From assembly GCF_001940245.1 (NCBI RefSeq), contig NZ_MJIG01000004.1, forward strand, positions 124,001-188,000: a stretch of 64,000 bases of DNA, given 5' to 3'. Under the pieces are notes generated by a model. That model did no database searches. It had not been told where the DNA came from and saw only the letters and a list, made by a program, of their open reading frames with translations. Numbering within the stretch: position 1 is the stretch's first letter; each line of letters starts with the position of its first letter. This document shows, piece after piece, positions 28,145-38,200 of the stretch. Origin of the DNA: Anaerostipes sp. 992a (GTDB taxonomy: Bacteria > Bacillota > Clostridia > Lachnospirales > Lachnospiraceae). A program made the position numbers and the translations under genes.

Positions 28145-28822
28145 TTATACAATATCAGCCAGATCACGAATTACTTCCCCAGCCAGAATCAGCCCTGCGA
28201 CAGAAGGAACAAAGGAAATACTGCCAGGCTCTCTGTGTTTTCGTGGAGTTTCTTTTGAATATACGACTTTTAAACTTTTGATTCCTCTGGCCTTTAACTC
28301 TCTCCGCATAACTTTTGCAAGGGGACAAACGGAAGTTTTATAAATATCACTGACCTCGAACAAGGAAGGATCTAGTTTATTACCCGCACCCATACAGGAA
28401 ATGACCGGCACCTCTTCTTCCTTGGCTTTACAGATCAGTGCAAGCTTGCCGGTAACCGTATCGATGGCATCTATGATATAATCGTATTGTCGAAAATCAA
28501 ACTGATCTGCTGTCTCCGGCAAAAAGAATACTTCATTGGCATCCACTTGACACTTGGGATTGATATCATAAATTCTTTCTTTCATTACCTGTACTTTTGA
28601 CCTTCCAATGGTGCTATTAAGCGCGATAATCTGGCGGTTTATATTACTCTTGCTGACCGTATCATGATCAAATAATGCCAAGTGCCCAACACCAGCTCTG
28701 GCAAGTGCTTCAATGGCAAAGCCTCCCACACCTCCGGCTCCAAATACTGCTATCGTGCTTCTTTTTAATTTCTCTACTGCTTCTTCTCCAATTAATCGGC
28801 TGGTACGTTCATAAAATTCCAT
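28145..28822 (-). CDS. tcdA: tRNA threonylcarbamoyladenosine dehydratase (ThiF/E1-like)
   Basis: 225 residues. The E1-like adenylation fold has FGAGGVGGFAIEALARAG (ATP), DHDTVSKSNINRQI (Mg/ATP) and DAIDTVTGK. It is the ATP-dependent enzyme that cyclises t6A37 to ct6A in ANN-decoding tRNAs. The C-terminal region with PGSISFVPSVAGLILAGEVIRDL is as in the TcdA/CsdL group. Slightly short, but all motifs are intact. Monocistronic. Confidence 0.9.
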   Translation of the reverse strand: MEFYERTSRLIGEEAVEKLKRSTIAVFGAGGVGGFAIEALARAGVGHLALFDHDTVSKSNINRQIIALNSTIGRSKVQVMKERIYDINPKCQVDANEVFFLPETADQFDFRQYDYIIDAIDTVTGKLALICKAKEEEVPVISCMGAGNKLDPSLFEVSDIYKTSVCPLAKVMRRELKARGIKSLKVVYSKETPRKHREPGSISFVPSVAGLILAGEVIRDLADIV

Positions 28823-28949
28823 CTTTTCACCTCTTTTATTTTCTGATCCATAATTTCATTCATATAGATAAACTTTTCCCTTCTATCGTCTGATAATATC
28901 ATATTTTTCAAAATATGTAAAAAGATAAAGAGATAAATTCTTTTAAATC

Positions 28950-28978
28950 TAGACTTAGTCTTTTTTTTATAGTAAAAT
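28950..28978 (+). promoter_or_regulatory. candidate promoter of argH
   Basis: TAGACT (28950-28955), 17-bp spacer, TAAAAT (28973-28978), with a leader of about 80 bases before argH. Confidence 0.45.
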
Positions 28979-29065
28979 ATATAGTATGTATGCCTTTATC
29001 TGATCTGAAAGATTTTTTAGGACAGGTTGGGCAATAAGAAAAATAACAGAAAAGAGGAATCGATT

Positions 29066-30451
29066 ATGGCACAATTATGGGGCGGACGCTTCACAAAAGA
29101 AACCGATAAATTAGTATATAACTTTAATGCTTCCATTAGCTTCGATCAGAAATTCTACAAACAGGATATCAAAGGCAGCATGGCACACGTAACCATGCTT
29201 GCAGACTCTGGAATCCTTACTATGGAAGAAAAGGACACCATCTTAAAGGGACTTCAATCTATTTTAGATGACGTAGAAGCCGGTACTCTGATCATTACTG
29301 ATGAATACGAAGATATTCACAGCTTTGTAGAAGCTGTATTAACCGAACGTGTCGGCGATGCCGGGAAGAAGCTTCACACTGGACGAAGCCGTAATGACCA
29401 GGTTGCCTTAGACATGAAGCTCTACACAAGAGACGAAATTGAGGAAATCCAGGATCTCATCATAAACCTGTTAAAGGCTCTTCATGAAATTATGAAACAG
29501 AATTTAGAGACGTATATGCCTGGTTTTACCCATCTTCAAAAGGCTCAGCCAGTAACGGTTGCCCATCATGTAGGTGCATATATGGAAATGTTCAAGCGTG
29601 ATTACGATCGCCTCTGCGATATTTATGACCGTATGAATTACTGTCCACTGGGTGCTGGTGCTCTTGCCGGAACCACTTATCCGCTGAATCGTAATCAGAC
29701 AGCTGAATTATTAGGATTTTATGGTCCTACCTTAAATAGCATGGACTCTGTATCGGACCGGGATTATCTGATTGAATTGCTATCCGCATTGTCCACTGTT
29801 ATGATGCATTTAAGCCGTTTTTCTGAAGAAATCATCATCTGGAATTCCAATGAATACCAATTTGTTGAGATCGATGATGCTTACAGTACAGGAAGCAGCA
29901 TTATGCCACAGAAAAAGAATCCTGATATTGCAGAACTGGTAAGAGGAAAAACTGCCCGCGTATATGCTGCATTAAATAACATTTTAGTTGCAATGAAAGG
30001 GATTCCTCTTGCTTATAACAAAGATATGCAGGAAGATAAGGAATTGACCTTTGATGCCATTGATACTGTAAAAGGATGCCTGGCATTGTTCACCGGCATG
30101 ATTTCTACGATGACATTTAAAAAAGACCGTATGGAAGCCAGCGCAAAGGGCGGCTTTACCAACGCAACTGATGCAGCCGATTATCTTGTAAATCACGGCG
30201 TCCCTTTCCGCGATGCACATGGAATCGTAGGACAGCTGGTATTATATTGCATTGACAAGAATATTGCTCTGGATGATATGTCTTTAGAGGAATTTCAGGC
30301 CATTAGCCCAGTGTTCCAGGAAGATATCTACGAAGCCATCAGTCTGGGAACTTGTGTAAGCAAGCGTAATACCATTGGTGCACCAGGTATGGATGCAATG
30401 AAACAGGTAATCGAAATTAACGAAAATTTCTTAAAGGAAATTGACCACTAA
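29066..30451 (+). CDS. argH: argininosuccinate lyase
   Basis: 461 residues from ATG 29066 (MAQLWGGRF, AGAGGA upstream); the frame extends to a TTG at 29027 without a site. Fumarase/aspartase superfamily signature GSSIMPQKKNPDIAE and the segment TGRSRNDQVA. It splits argininosuccinate to arginine and fumarate, completing the pathway with argG. A lipoprotein gene starts 12 bases after its stop, so the two are co-transcribed. Confidence 0.97.
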   Translation: MAQLWGGRFTKETDKLVYNFNASISFDQKFYKQDIKGSMAHVTMLADSGILTMEEKDTILKGLQSILDDVEAGTLIITDEYEDIHSFVEAVLTERVGDAGKKLHTGRSRNDQVALDMKLYTRDEIEEIQDLIINLLKALHEIMKQNLETYMPGFTHLQKAQPVTVAHHVGAYMEMFKRDYDRLCDIYDRMNYCPLGAGALAGTTYPLNRNQTAELLGFYGPTLNSMDSVSDRDYLIELLSALSTVMMHLSRFSEEIIIWNSNEYQFVEIDDAYSTGSSIMPQKKNPDIAELVRGKTARVYAALNNILVAMKGIPLAYNKDMQEDKELTFDAIDTVKGCLALFTGMISTMTFKKDRMEASAKGGFTNATDAADYLVNHGVPFRDAHGIVGQLVLYCIDKNIALDDMSLEEFQAISPVFQEDIYEAISLGTCVSKRNTIGAPGMDAMKQVIEINENFLKEIDH

Positions 30452-30463
30452 TTGAGGGCAACT

Positions 30464-32203
30464 ATGAAAAAAAAATTATTGCTTTGTCTGTCAGCAGTCT
30501 TTCTGCTACTGCTGACAGCATGTGGCATTGAAGTCGATACCAGCCTATCCGTCAATGATAAATTTGAAGGGAAAAGGACCATTCTTTGCTCTATGAAAAA
30601 AAATGATATTAAGGCTTTGAATAAAAATCTAAAATCCTTAAACTCTGTGATCGAAGAAAACTGCCCAAAATCCATGACCTACCAGGATCAATCCGATGAG
30701 GATCAATTCCAATATAAATTTACCATTTCCTTTTCTTCCTTAAAGGACTATAAGAAAAAGGTAAATGATTGTCTGAATTTTGCAGCTGAGATCAATTATT
30801 CTTATAGTAACTCTCCGTTCGCCAACGGGCTATTGTATAATGAGAATTTTACCAGTCGAGAGCTTATGGCCTGGTTCTCTGAAAGCCTTGTGGAAGAAGA
30901 GATTCTCAGTGAATCGGAGGCAGACAGCATCTGGTCTATCAAAGATACTTCTTTTATTTTTAATGGGGAAAAACACGTAATGGACGATAAAATTACCATT
31001 GACACCATGGAGTATCTCCCTCTGGATCATATAAATGTGTATACGGAAGAACTGGAAAATGGAGGATTCAAACGCAAGATTCTTTTCCAGATTCCAAAAG
31101 AGAGTCTGGACAAGAGTTCCAAATCCATCCGCACTTACTTAACAGGGCATCTTAACTCCTCTTATGAGGTACAATGGGATTCTGTAGAAAATGGAAAAAC
31201 CTGCACCATTGCCTTTCATGCCAAAGATGTGGAACAGTTGACACAACGTACACAGATTGTGCTCAAATCAGATGGATCCTCTTCCTGTAACACGCTCATA
31301 AATGAAACGGAACCATTTCAGTTTAAAAAAGGTTATAAAGAGAATTATCCACTTACTTCTTTTGCTTCTACCAGCGATGGCAAAGTGAACTATAAACTGT
31401 ATTATAAACCCTCTTCCCATTCCACACTCCCAGACTTTAAGGAAAAACAAAAGGATGGTTACTATCTGATCTATAATGGTAGCTCTAAAAAGCTTCAGGC
31501 TGCATTTAATGAACTTCATACGATCACCTTTGCATCCTATCAGCTATCCACCATTTATCATTCAGACAGTCATATTCAGAGGGAATTATGGCTCCATTAT
31601 CAGAACACGCTCTCAGCGGAGGAGTTGGATATCTTAAGGAAGTATTGTAAAAAATGCGGCTTTTCTACAATAAAGAAAGTAGATGATCAGACGTTATTTT
31701 TTCTTTCCGAGGGCTCTCCATCTTATGTAACTTCTGCATTTGACCAAGTCTTCCAGACGAAGAATACCATTAAGATTTCTACAAAGAAACACCTTTTTGG
31801 TAAAAGTCAGACTACAGAAGTACAAGATTATATTGATTTATCCCAGATCAACTGGAATTCTGAAATAAAGGGTACGTATTATTTCATTTCCAACAGCAAC
31901 GAATCTATGAAAAAGGTAACCTTAGATTCTGACTCTAAAGTTACCGATTTGAAAAAGCAAAACACATTGGAGAAATCTTCCGTATCTGATTCTTCCAACT
32001 TATCTGAATTCAAAGGAGCTTATAAAGCTTCTATGAGCGGAAATGTAATCCATACCTCTTATACTGGCGGCGTAACAGATATCTATGGTTCCATTCTGGT
32101 CACCCTGGCACTTCTGGTCATCGGCCTCTGTGTCATGATCATGATTGCTTACCGTTATCGAACCCAACTAAAGAACTTATTAAAGTTAAAGCGAGGCTCC
32201 TAA
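30464..32203 (+). CDS. large membrane-anchored lipoprotein of unknown function (LppM-like N-terminus)
   Basis: About 579 residues from ATG 30464. A signal peptide ends in LLTAC, a clear lipobox. The first part (CGIEVDTSLSVNDKFEGKR) resembles the LppM/DUF3153 type, a beta-rich surface domain starting just after the lipid-bearing Cys. The long middle is Ser/Lys/Tyr-rich and probably beta-rich. Near the C-terminus is one membrane helix (ILVTLALLVIGLCVMIMIAY) with a basic cytoplasmic tail, so it would be anchored at both ends. Ribosome site GAGG lies between the argH stop and the ATG. I do not recognise a specific function; association with arginine synthesis may only be positional. Confidence 0.75.
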   Translation: MKKKLLLCLSAVFLLLLTACGIEVDTSLSVNDKFEGKRTILCSMKKNDIKALNKNLKSLNSVIEENCPKSMTYQDQSDEDQFQYKFTISFSSLKDYKKKVNDCLNFAAEINYSYSNSPFANGLLYNENFTSRELMAWFSESLVEEEILSESEADSIWSIKDTSFIFNGEKHVMDDKITIDTMEYLPLDHINVYTEELENGGFKRKILFQIPKESLDKSSKSIRTYLTGHLNSSYEVQWDSVENGKTCTIAFHAKDVEQLTQRTQIVLKSDGSSSCNTLINETEPFQFKKGYKENYPLTSFASTSDGKVNYKLYYKPSSHSTLPDFKEKQKDGYYLIYNGSSKKLQAAFNELHTITFASYQLSTIYHSDSHIQRELWLHYQNTLSAEELDILRKYCKKCGFSTIKKVDDQTLFFLSEGSPSYVTSAFDQVFQTKNTIKISTKKHLFGKSQTTEVQDYIDLSQINWNSEIKGTYYFISNSNESMKKVTLDSDSKVTDLKKQNTLEKSSVSDSSNLSEFKGAYKASMSGNVIHTSYTGGVTDIYGSILVTLALLVIGLCVMIMIAYRYRTQLKNLLKLKRGS

Positions 32204-32226
32204 CCGGAAAGCCTCGCTTTTCTTAT
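32188..32226 (+). terminator. intrinsic terminator of argH operon
   Basis: AAAGCGAGGC (32188-32197) pairs with GCCTCGCTTT (32211-32220), then TTCTTATTT. It overlaps the last codons of the lipoprotein gene and the convergent mscS stop. Confidence 0.85.
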
Positions 32227-33053
32227 TTCTGAATCAAATGTACATCCATCTGATTATATGGGATATTGATTCCAGCTTTATCAAATTCTAACTTGATTTT
32301 TTCTAATATATCCCATCGAATTGAGTTATAAAGATCCGTTGGTACCCATACACGAAGTCCCAAAGAAACACAGCTATCAGCAAGATTGTCTACAAATACC
32401 TGAATGGCATCCTCATTCAATGTCTCTGTATGATTGGCAGCCACCTTCCGCATAATCTCTTTCGCCAGAGTGATATCATCTTCATAGCCAATACCTACTC
32501 TGATATCAATCAAACGTTCTTCCTGTCTCGTTACGTTGGTTAAACTGGAATTGGTAATGGTACCATTTGGAACAACGATGATTTTATTATCTATGGTCTG
32601 AATTCTCGTATAAAATAAATCAATTGCAACTACGGTTCCTTCATTTCCATGAGAATCTTCTTTGATATAATCTCCTACCTGAAATGGTTTTACCAGAAGG
32701 ATTAAAAATCCACCGGCAATATTGGATAAGCTTCCCTGCATAGCCAGACCAATGGCAACACCGGCAGAAGCAAGTAATGCTGTAAAGGCTGATCCCTCGA
32801 TGCCTATTTGCGTTGCAGCCATAATAATCACTATGATTTTGGATCCGATTCGCACAAAAGAGAGTAAAAAACTTCCTACACTATCATCAATGGCAGAACG
32901 TTCTATAAATTTCTTTACAATCTTTGTAAGATAATTGGCTATTTTCATTCCAACTACTAAAATAACAACAGCCCAAATAAGATTCATTCCAAATGCCGTC
33001 AATTTATCTAGAATTTTTTCGATTGCTTTTTCACTAATTGCTATATTTTTCAT
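32223..33053 (-). CDS. small-conductance mechanosensitive channel (MscS family)
   Basis: About 276 residues. Three membrane helices in the first 110 residues; the third is the pore helix, Gly/Ala-rich (LLASAGVAIGLAMQGSLSNIAGGF; about 90-113), followed by the beta domain with VVPNGTITNSSL. Gated by membrane tension to release solutes in hypo-osmotic shock. Start ATG 33053 is preceded by AAGGAG at 4 bases; an upstream GTG frame is rejected. Confidence 0.93.
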   Translation of the reverse strand: MKNIAISEKAIEKILDKLTAFGMNLIWAVVILVVGMKIANYLTKIVKKFIERSAIDDSVGSFLLSFVRIGSKIIVIIMAATQIGIEGSAFTALLASAGVAIGLAMQGSLSNIAGGFLILLVKPFQVGDYIKEDSHGNEGTVVAIDLFYTRIQTIDNKIIVVPNGTITNSSLTNVTRQEERLIDIRVGIGYEDDITLAKEIMRKVAANHTETLNEDAIQVFVDNLADSCVSLGLRVWVPTDLYNSIRWDILEKIKLEFDKAGINIPYNQMDVHLIQK

Positions 33054-33071
33054 ATGACTCCTTACAATCAC

Positions 33072-33104
33072 AAAAAGCTACAAGGAGCTTCCTTATAGCT
33101 TTTT
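33072..33104 (-). terminator. candidate terminator of the leuB-asd operon
   Basis: AAAAAGCTA (33072-33080) pairs with TAGCTTTTT (33096-33104), with an inner AAGGAG/CTTCCTT stack. On the - strand the stem ends in a short U-run. It falls between asd and mscS and may be partial. Confidence 0.55.
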
Positions 33105-33120
33105 GTCTATTCATTTTTTA

Positions 33121-34190
33121 TTATTTTGCCTGAATATATCCCTTAGCAGTTAATAATTCTGCGCAAAGAACAGCTCCACCCGCTGCACCACGTACGGTGT
33201 TATGAGATAATCCTACGAATTTATAATCGTATACGGTATCTTCACGAAGTCTTCCCACGGAAACACCCATTCCATTTTCGTAGTTTACATCCATTTTTAC
33301 CTGTGGACGATTGTCTTCTTCTAAATACTGAATGAACTGTTTTGGAGCACTAGGAAGGTTCAATGCCTGTGGCTCTCCGCTGAAGTTCACTAAACGATCA
33401 ATCAATTCTTCTTTTGTAGGTTTCTTATTGAATTTTACAAAAACAGCAGCTGTATGACCGTTTAATACAGGAACACGGATACACTGAGTAGTAATCACTG
33501 GAGAAGATGCCTTTACGATTTCTCCATTTTCTACCTTACCCCATAATCTTAAAGGTTCCTGTTCGCTCTTTTCTTCTTCACCGCCGATATAAGGAATGAT
33601 ATTCTCAATCATCTCTGGCCATTCTTTGAATGTTTTACCAGCACCAGAGATTGCCTGATAAGTTGTTGCAATGACCTCAACTGGTTCAAATTCCTTCCAA
33701 GCTGTTAATACTGGAGCATAGCTCTGGATAGAACAGTTTGGTTTTACGGCTACGAATCCACGAGTAGTTCCTAAACGTTTTTTCTGTGCTTCGATAACTT
33801 CTGCATGTTCTGGGTTAATTTCTGGAACCATCATTGGAACATCTGGTGTCCATCTATGTGCACTGTTATTAGAAACAACCGGCGTTTCTGTCTTAGCATA
33901 AGCATCTTCGATCGCTCTGATTTCTTCTTTTGTCATATCTACTGCACTGAAAACGAAATCAACTTCTGCAGCAACTGCTTCTACTTCGTTTACGTTCATT
34001 ACTACCAAAGACTTTACCGCTTCTGGCATTGGAGTATCCATTTTCCAACGTCCGCCAACGGCTTCTTCGTATGTTTTTCCTGCTGATCTTGGACTTGCTG
34101 CAACTGCAACCACTTCATACCAAGGATGATTTTCTAACAAAGCGATGAATCTCTGTCCAACCATTCCTGTTCCTTCAATTTTTTATCCAT
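33121..34190 (-). pseudogene. asd: aspartate-semialdehyde dehydrogenase with disrupted 5' end
   Basis: From residue MVGQRF onward the protein is a complete archaeal/fungal-type Asd: catalytic Cys in KPNCSIQ, GAGKTF, and SHNTVRGAAGG. The proper start is ATG 34190 (CGGAGG 9 bases upstream), giving MDKKLK, but the frame then breaks. Homologues continue with a VGILGATG type NADP-binding strand and loop before MVGQRF. Here AAGG is joined to AACAGG, consistent with loss of about 16 bases, so frame 34190 ends after 18 codons. An internal start at ATG 34164 (AAGGA 6 bases upstream) would make a protein of 347 residues lacking the dinucleotide loop. Either a real deletion or a sequence error. Asd feeds lysine, threonine, methionine and cell-wall diaminopimelate synthesis, so true loss would need a second copy elsewhere. 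Confidence 0.75.
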
Positions 34191-34209
34191 CTTTATAATC
34201 CTCCGAATA

Positions 34210-35370
34210 TTAAAGCACTCTTACTTTTAATACGTCGCGTACTTTTTTCATTGTTTCTACTAATTCCGGTACTGGAACAGATTCTAAATCTAAGATCGTA
34301 TATGCATACTGACCTTTTGATTTATTTGTCAGGTTTACGATGTTCATTCCTGCTGCTGCGATCAAAGTAGTAAAATGTCCCAACATATTTGGTCTATTCT
34401 TATGACAAATGGTCATTCTGGCAGCTCCCTGGCATACACCCATATCACAGTTTGGATAATTTACGGAATTTGTAATATTACCATTTTTAATATAATCTAC
34501 AATCTGTTCTACTGCCATAATAGCACAGTTATCTTCAGACTCTTCTGTAGAAGCACCTAAATGTGGAATTGCAATGGTATTTGGCGCAGAAGCAACTGCT
34601 GAATCAGGGAAATCTGTTACATATTTACCAACTTTACCATTTTCTAATGCTTCGATGATTGCTGCATCATCTACTAATCCACCACGAGCAAAGTTCATGA
34701 TGCGAACGCCATCCTTCATCATTGCAATGCTCTCTTTGTTGATCGTGCCTTTTGTGCTATCCAAAAGAGGTAAGTGCAGTGTGATATAATCACAATTTTC
34801 ATAAATTTCTTCTATATTTTGTACTACTTTTACATGAGAAGATAATTGCCATGCAGATTTTACAGATAAATATGGATCATATCCATATACCTTCATTCCT
34901 AAACGGAATCCCATATTAGCAACTAAAACACCAATTGCACCAAGACCGATAACACCCAGTGATTTGCCTTTTAATTCATTTCCTGCATATTTTTTCTTTT
35001 GCTTTTCTACTGTCTTCGCAAGATTTTCATCATCCGCATTTTCTTTTGCCCAGTTCACTCCACCGATAATATCACGGGAAGCTAACAATAACCCTGCAAC
35101 TACTAATTCTTTTACTCCATTTGCGTTGGCACCTGGTGTATTAAATACAACAACACCTTTTTGCGCATAATCATCTAACGGAATATTGTTTACACCTGCT
35201 CCAGCTCTTGCTACTGCTAAAAGCTTTTCTGGTGCTTCAATTTCATGCATAGAAGCACTTCTCACTAAGACTGCTTCTGCTTCATTGATCTCTTCTGTCA
35301 TCTGAAATTCATCTGTAAAATTATCCAAGCCAATCTGAGCGATTGGATTTAAACATTTCACATTATACAT
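34210..35370 (-). CDS. serA: D-3-phosphoglycerate dehydrogenase
   Basis: About 386 residues. NAD-binding GLGAIGVLVANMGFRLGMKVYGYDP, catalytic His in PHLGASTEESEDN, and a C-terminal ACT domain (about residues 315-386) that usually mediates serine feedback. First step of serine synthesis. Start ATG 35370, 11 bases after GGAGG; the upstream GTG lies at that site. It follows serC by 17 bases in the leuB-ilvD-ilvB-serC-serA-asd operon. Confidence 0.95.
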   Translation of the reverse strand: MYNVKCLNPIAQIGLDNFTDEFQMTEEINEAEAVLVRSASMHEIEAPEKLLAVARAGAGVNNIPLDDYAQKGVVVFNTPGANANGVKELVVAGLLLASRDIIGGVNWAKENADDENLAKTVEKQKKKYAGNELKGKSLGVIGLGAIGVLVANMGFRLGMKVYGYDPYLSVKSAWQLSSHVKVVQNIEEIYENCDYITLHLPLLDSTKGTINKESIAMMKDGVRIMNFARGGLVDDAAIIEALENGKVGKYVTDFPDSAVASAPNTIAIPHLGASTEESEDNCAIMAVEQIVDYIKNGNITNSVNYPNCDMGVCQGAARMTICHKNRPNMLGHFTTLIAAAGMNIVNLTNKSKGQYAYTILDLESVPVPELVETMKKVRDVLKVRVL

Positions 35371-35387
35371 GTTATTTTCATCCTCCA

Positions 35388-36473
35388 CTATTTTGTGTTT
35401 GCTTCTTCAAACGCCTTCATAAACTCTACTAATTTTTCTACACCTTCCATTGGCATTGCATTATAAATACTTGCACGCATTCCACCAACAGTTCTGTGTC
35501 CCTTTAAGTTTTCGAATCCTGCTGCTTTTGATTCTGCAATAAACTTCGCATCTAAATCTTTATCACCAGTTACAAATGGAACATTCATTAAAGAACGAGA
35601 ACCCTTTTCAACCGTTCCCTTAAACATCTTGCTATTGTCTAAGAAATCATACAAAATTGCGGCTTTCTTTTCATTGATTTTTTTCATTTCTTCCAGTCCG
35701 CCTTTTGCCTTTAACCATTTGAATACTTTTCCACAGATATAGATACCATAACATGGTGGTGTATTAAACAATGAATTTGCATCGGCCTGTGTTTTCCATT
35801 TCAGCATATTTGGCGTAAATTCCATAACGTCATCTCGGATTAAGTCTTCGCGAATAATGCATACCACTACCCCCGCAGGTCCTACATTTTTCTGAACACC
35901 AAAATAGATTACACCAAAATCTTCCACATTTACCGGCTCTGATAAAATACAAGAAGACATATCTGCTACAAGAATCTTGCCTTTTGTATTTGGAACCTCT
36001 GGAAATTTTGTTCCATAGATTGTGTTGTTATAACATACATATACATAGTCTGCATCTTCAGATACATTTAAATCAGAACAATCAGGAATATAAGAAAATG
36101 TCTTATCTTCAGATGAAGCGATCGCATTTGCTTTTCCATATTTTTTTGCTTCCTGATAAGCTTTCTTTGCCCACTGTCCTGTGATAATGTAATCAGCAAC
36201 TCCATTCTTCATTAAGTTCATTGGAATTGCGGAAAACTGCTGGGAAGCTCCACCTTGTAAAAATAATACCTTATAATTGTCAGGAATGTTCATAAGATCA
36301 CGAAGGTCTGCTTCTGCTTCATCGATAATATCCTGAAACATCTTAGATCGATGACTCATCTCCATTACGGACATTCCACATCCTCTGTAATCTAACATTT
36401 CTTCTGCTGCTTCTTTTAGCACTTCCTCTGGTAAAACCGCAGGTCCTGCTGAAAAATTATAGACTCTTCCCAT
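35388..36473 (-). CDS. serC: phosphoserine aminotransferase
   Basis: About 361 residues starting MGRVYNFSAGPAVLPEEVL, the family's N-terminal hallmark. The PLP Lys lies in FGVQKNVGPAGV, and the C-terminus ends with HRTVGGMRASIYNAMP. Makes phosphoserine from 3-phosphohydroxypyruvate. ATG 36473 is chosen; the GTG at 36488 overlaps GGAGG. Mid-operon between ilvB and serA. No serB is nearby. Confidence 0.96.
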   Translation of the reverse strand: MGRVYNFSAGPAVLPEEVLKEAAEEMLDYRGCGMSVMEMSHRSKMFQDIIDEAEADLRDLMNIPDNYKVLFLQGGASQQFSAIPMNLMKNGVADYIITGQWAKKAYQEAKKYGKANAIASSEDKTFSYIPDCSDLNVSEDADYVYVCYNNTIYGTKFPEVPNTKGKILVADMSSCILSEPVNVEDFGVIYFGVQKNVGPAGVVVCIIREDLIRDDVMEFTPNMLKWKTQADANSLFNTPPCYGIYICGKVFKWLKAKGGLEEMKKINEKKAAILYDFLDNSKMFKGTVEKGSRSLMNVPFVTGDKDLDAKFIAESKAAGFENLKGHRTVGGMRASIYNAMPMEGVEKLVEFMKAFEEANTK

Positions 36474-36498
36474 TTTTAATGCCTCCACATCTCTTTTT

Positions 36499-38181
36499 TT
36501 ATTTATTTGCTAAGTCCTCTTCCGTAAATGCTTCTGAAATTGCACTTCCAGGAGAGACCATTGGCCAAACTTTTTCATCGCTGTCAATATGACAGTCGAT
36601 TACAAACGGTTTTTTTGAAGCTACCGCTTCATCAAATGCTGCTTCAAATTCTTCAATTGTAGATACGTGTCTTCCGTCTACTCCAAAGCCTTCCGCAACT
36701 TTGATAAAATCAACACCATCCTTTAATGTTGTATAGGAATAGCGTTCTTCATAGAACAGATTCTGCCACTGACGTACCATACCAAGCACCTGATTGTTAA
36801 TGACTACCTGAATCACTGGAATCTGATATCTTGCTGCTGTCGCCAATTCATTGATATTCATTCGAAAACATCCGTCACCAGCAATATTGATGACTAATTC
36901 ATCTTTTCTTCCCATCTTAGCACCAAGTGCTGCACCAAGACCATATCCCATCGTTCCAAGCCCGCCAGAAGTCAGAAATTTTCTTGGTTCATGGTAAGAA
37001 TAAAACTGTGCTGCCCACATCTGATGCTGTCCAACTTCTGTTACAATAATGGCATCTCCCTGTGTCTTTTCGTAGATTTTCTCTACTACCTGAGGGCCAG
37101 AAAGTACATCAGATTGATAAGTAAGCGGATATTTTTCTTTTAAATTCTGGATATAATCAATCCATTCTTTATGATCCTGAGATACCAGACGGCGGTTTAA
37201 TAGCGTAAGCACAGCCTTGATATCTCCGATAATGCAGGAATCTACTACAATATTTTTATTAATTTCCGCCGGATCAATATCAATCTGCAGAATCTTTGCA
37301 TCTTTTGCAAATCGCTTTGGATTACCTAATACACGATCACTGAATCTTGCTCCAATGGTAATCAGGAGATCACATTCACTGATTCCAAAATTCGATGCCT
37401 TCGTTCCATGCATTCCTACCATACCCGTATACAAAGGATGAGTACCATTAAATGCTCCTTTTCCCATTAAGGTATCGCATACCGGAGCATTCACCTTTTC
37501 CACAAATTTCTTTAATTCGCTGCTGGCGTTAGATAAAGTTGCCCCTCCGCCAACCATGATAAAAGGCTTTTTCGCGTCTTTGATCATATCTACAGCATGG
37601 TAAATATCCTTTTCCTGTAAATCTTTTGTTTCTCTCTTGATCACAGCTGGTTCCATAGCTTTATAGCCAGTAACCGCTGCTGTAACATCCTTCGGAATGT
37701 CGATGAGTACCGGACCCGGTCTACCGGATTTCGCAATGCGAAATGCATTACGAATGGTATCTGCCAAATTTCTGACATCCTTAACGATATAGCTGTATTT
37801 TGTAATTGGCATGGTAATTCCAGTAATGTCTATTTCCTGAAAACTATCCCTACCTAAAAGACTCACTCCTACATTACAGGTAATTGCTACGATAGGAATG
37901 GAATCCATATAAGCCGTTGCAATTCCTGTAACAATATTGGTCGCACCCGGACCTGAGGTTGCCATACACACGCCGACTTTTCCTGTTGCACGAGCATATC
38001 CGTCTGCCGCATGAGAAGCTCCCTGTTCATGAGATGTTAAAATATGTGTAATCTCATCTTTATGTTTATATAATTCATCATAAATATTTAAAATTGCCCC
38101 GCCAGGATAACCAAATACTGTATCAACGCCCTGTTCTTTCAAACACTCAATTACAATTTGAGAACCTGTTAGTTGTTTCAT
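36499..38181 (-). CDS. ilvB: acetolactate synthase large subunit
   Basis: 560 residues. The thiamine-diphosphate Glu is in SHEQGASHAADGYARATG, the ThDP motif is GDGCFRMNINELATAARYQIPVIQVVINN (landmark), and the FAD-like middle domain is complete. Biosynthetic enzyme for valine, leucine and isoleucine. No small regulatory subunit (ilvN/H) is adjacent, so feedback control would need a subunit encoded elsewhere. 19 bases after ilvD. Confidence 0.95.
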   Translation of the reverse strand: MKQLTGSQIVIECLKEQGVDTVFGYPGGAILNIYDELYKHKDEITHILTSHEQGASHAADGYARATGKVGVCMATSGPGATNIVTGIATAYMDSIPIVAITCNVGVSLLGRDSFQEIDITGITMPITKYSYIVKDVRNLADTIRNAFRIAKSGRPGPVLIDIPKDVTAAVTGYKAMEPAVIKRETKDLQEKDIYHAVDMIKDAKKPFIMVGGGATLSNASSELKKFVEKVNAPVCDTLMGKGAFNGTHPLYTGMVGMHGTKASNFGISECDLLITIGARFSDRVLGNPKRFAKDAKILQIDIDPAEINKNIVVDSCIIGDIKAVLTLLNRRLVSQDHKEWIDYIQNLKEKYPLTYQSDVLSGPQVVEKIYEKTQGDAIIVTEVGQHQMWAAQFYSYHEPRKFLTSGGLGTMGYGLGAALGAKMGRKDELVINIAGDGCFRMNINELATAARYQIPVIQVVINNQVLGMVRQWQNLFYEERYSYTTLKDGVDFIKVAEGFGVDGRHVSTIEEFEAAFDEAVASKKPFVIDCHIDSDEKVWPMVSPGSAISEAFTEEDLANK

Positions 38182-38200
38182 TGATCTTACCCTCTCCTAA

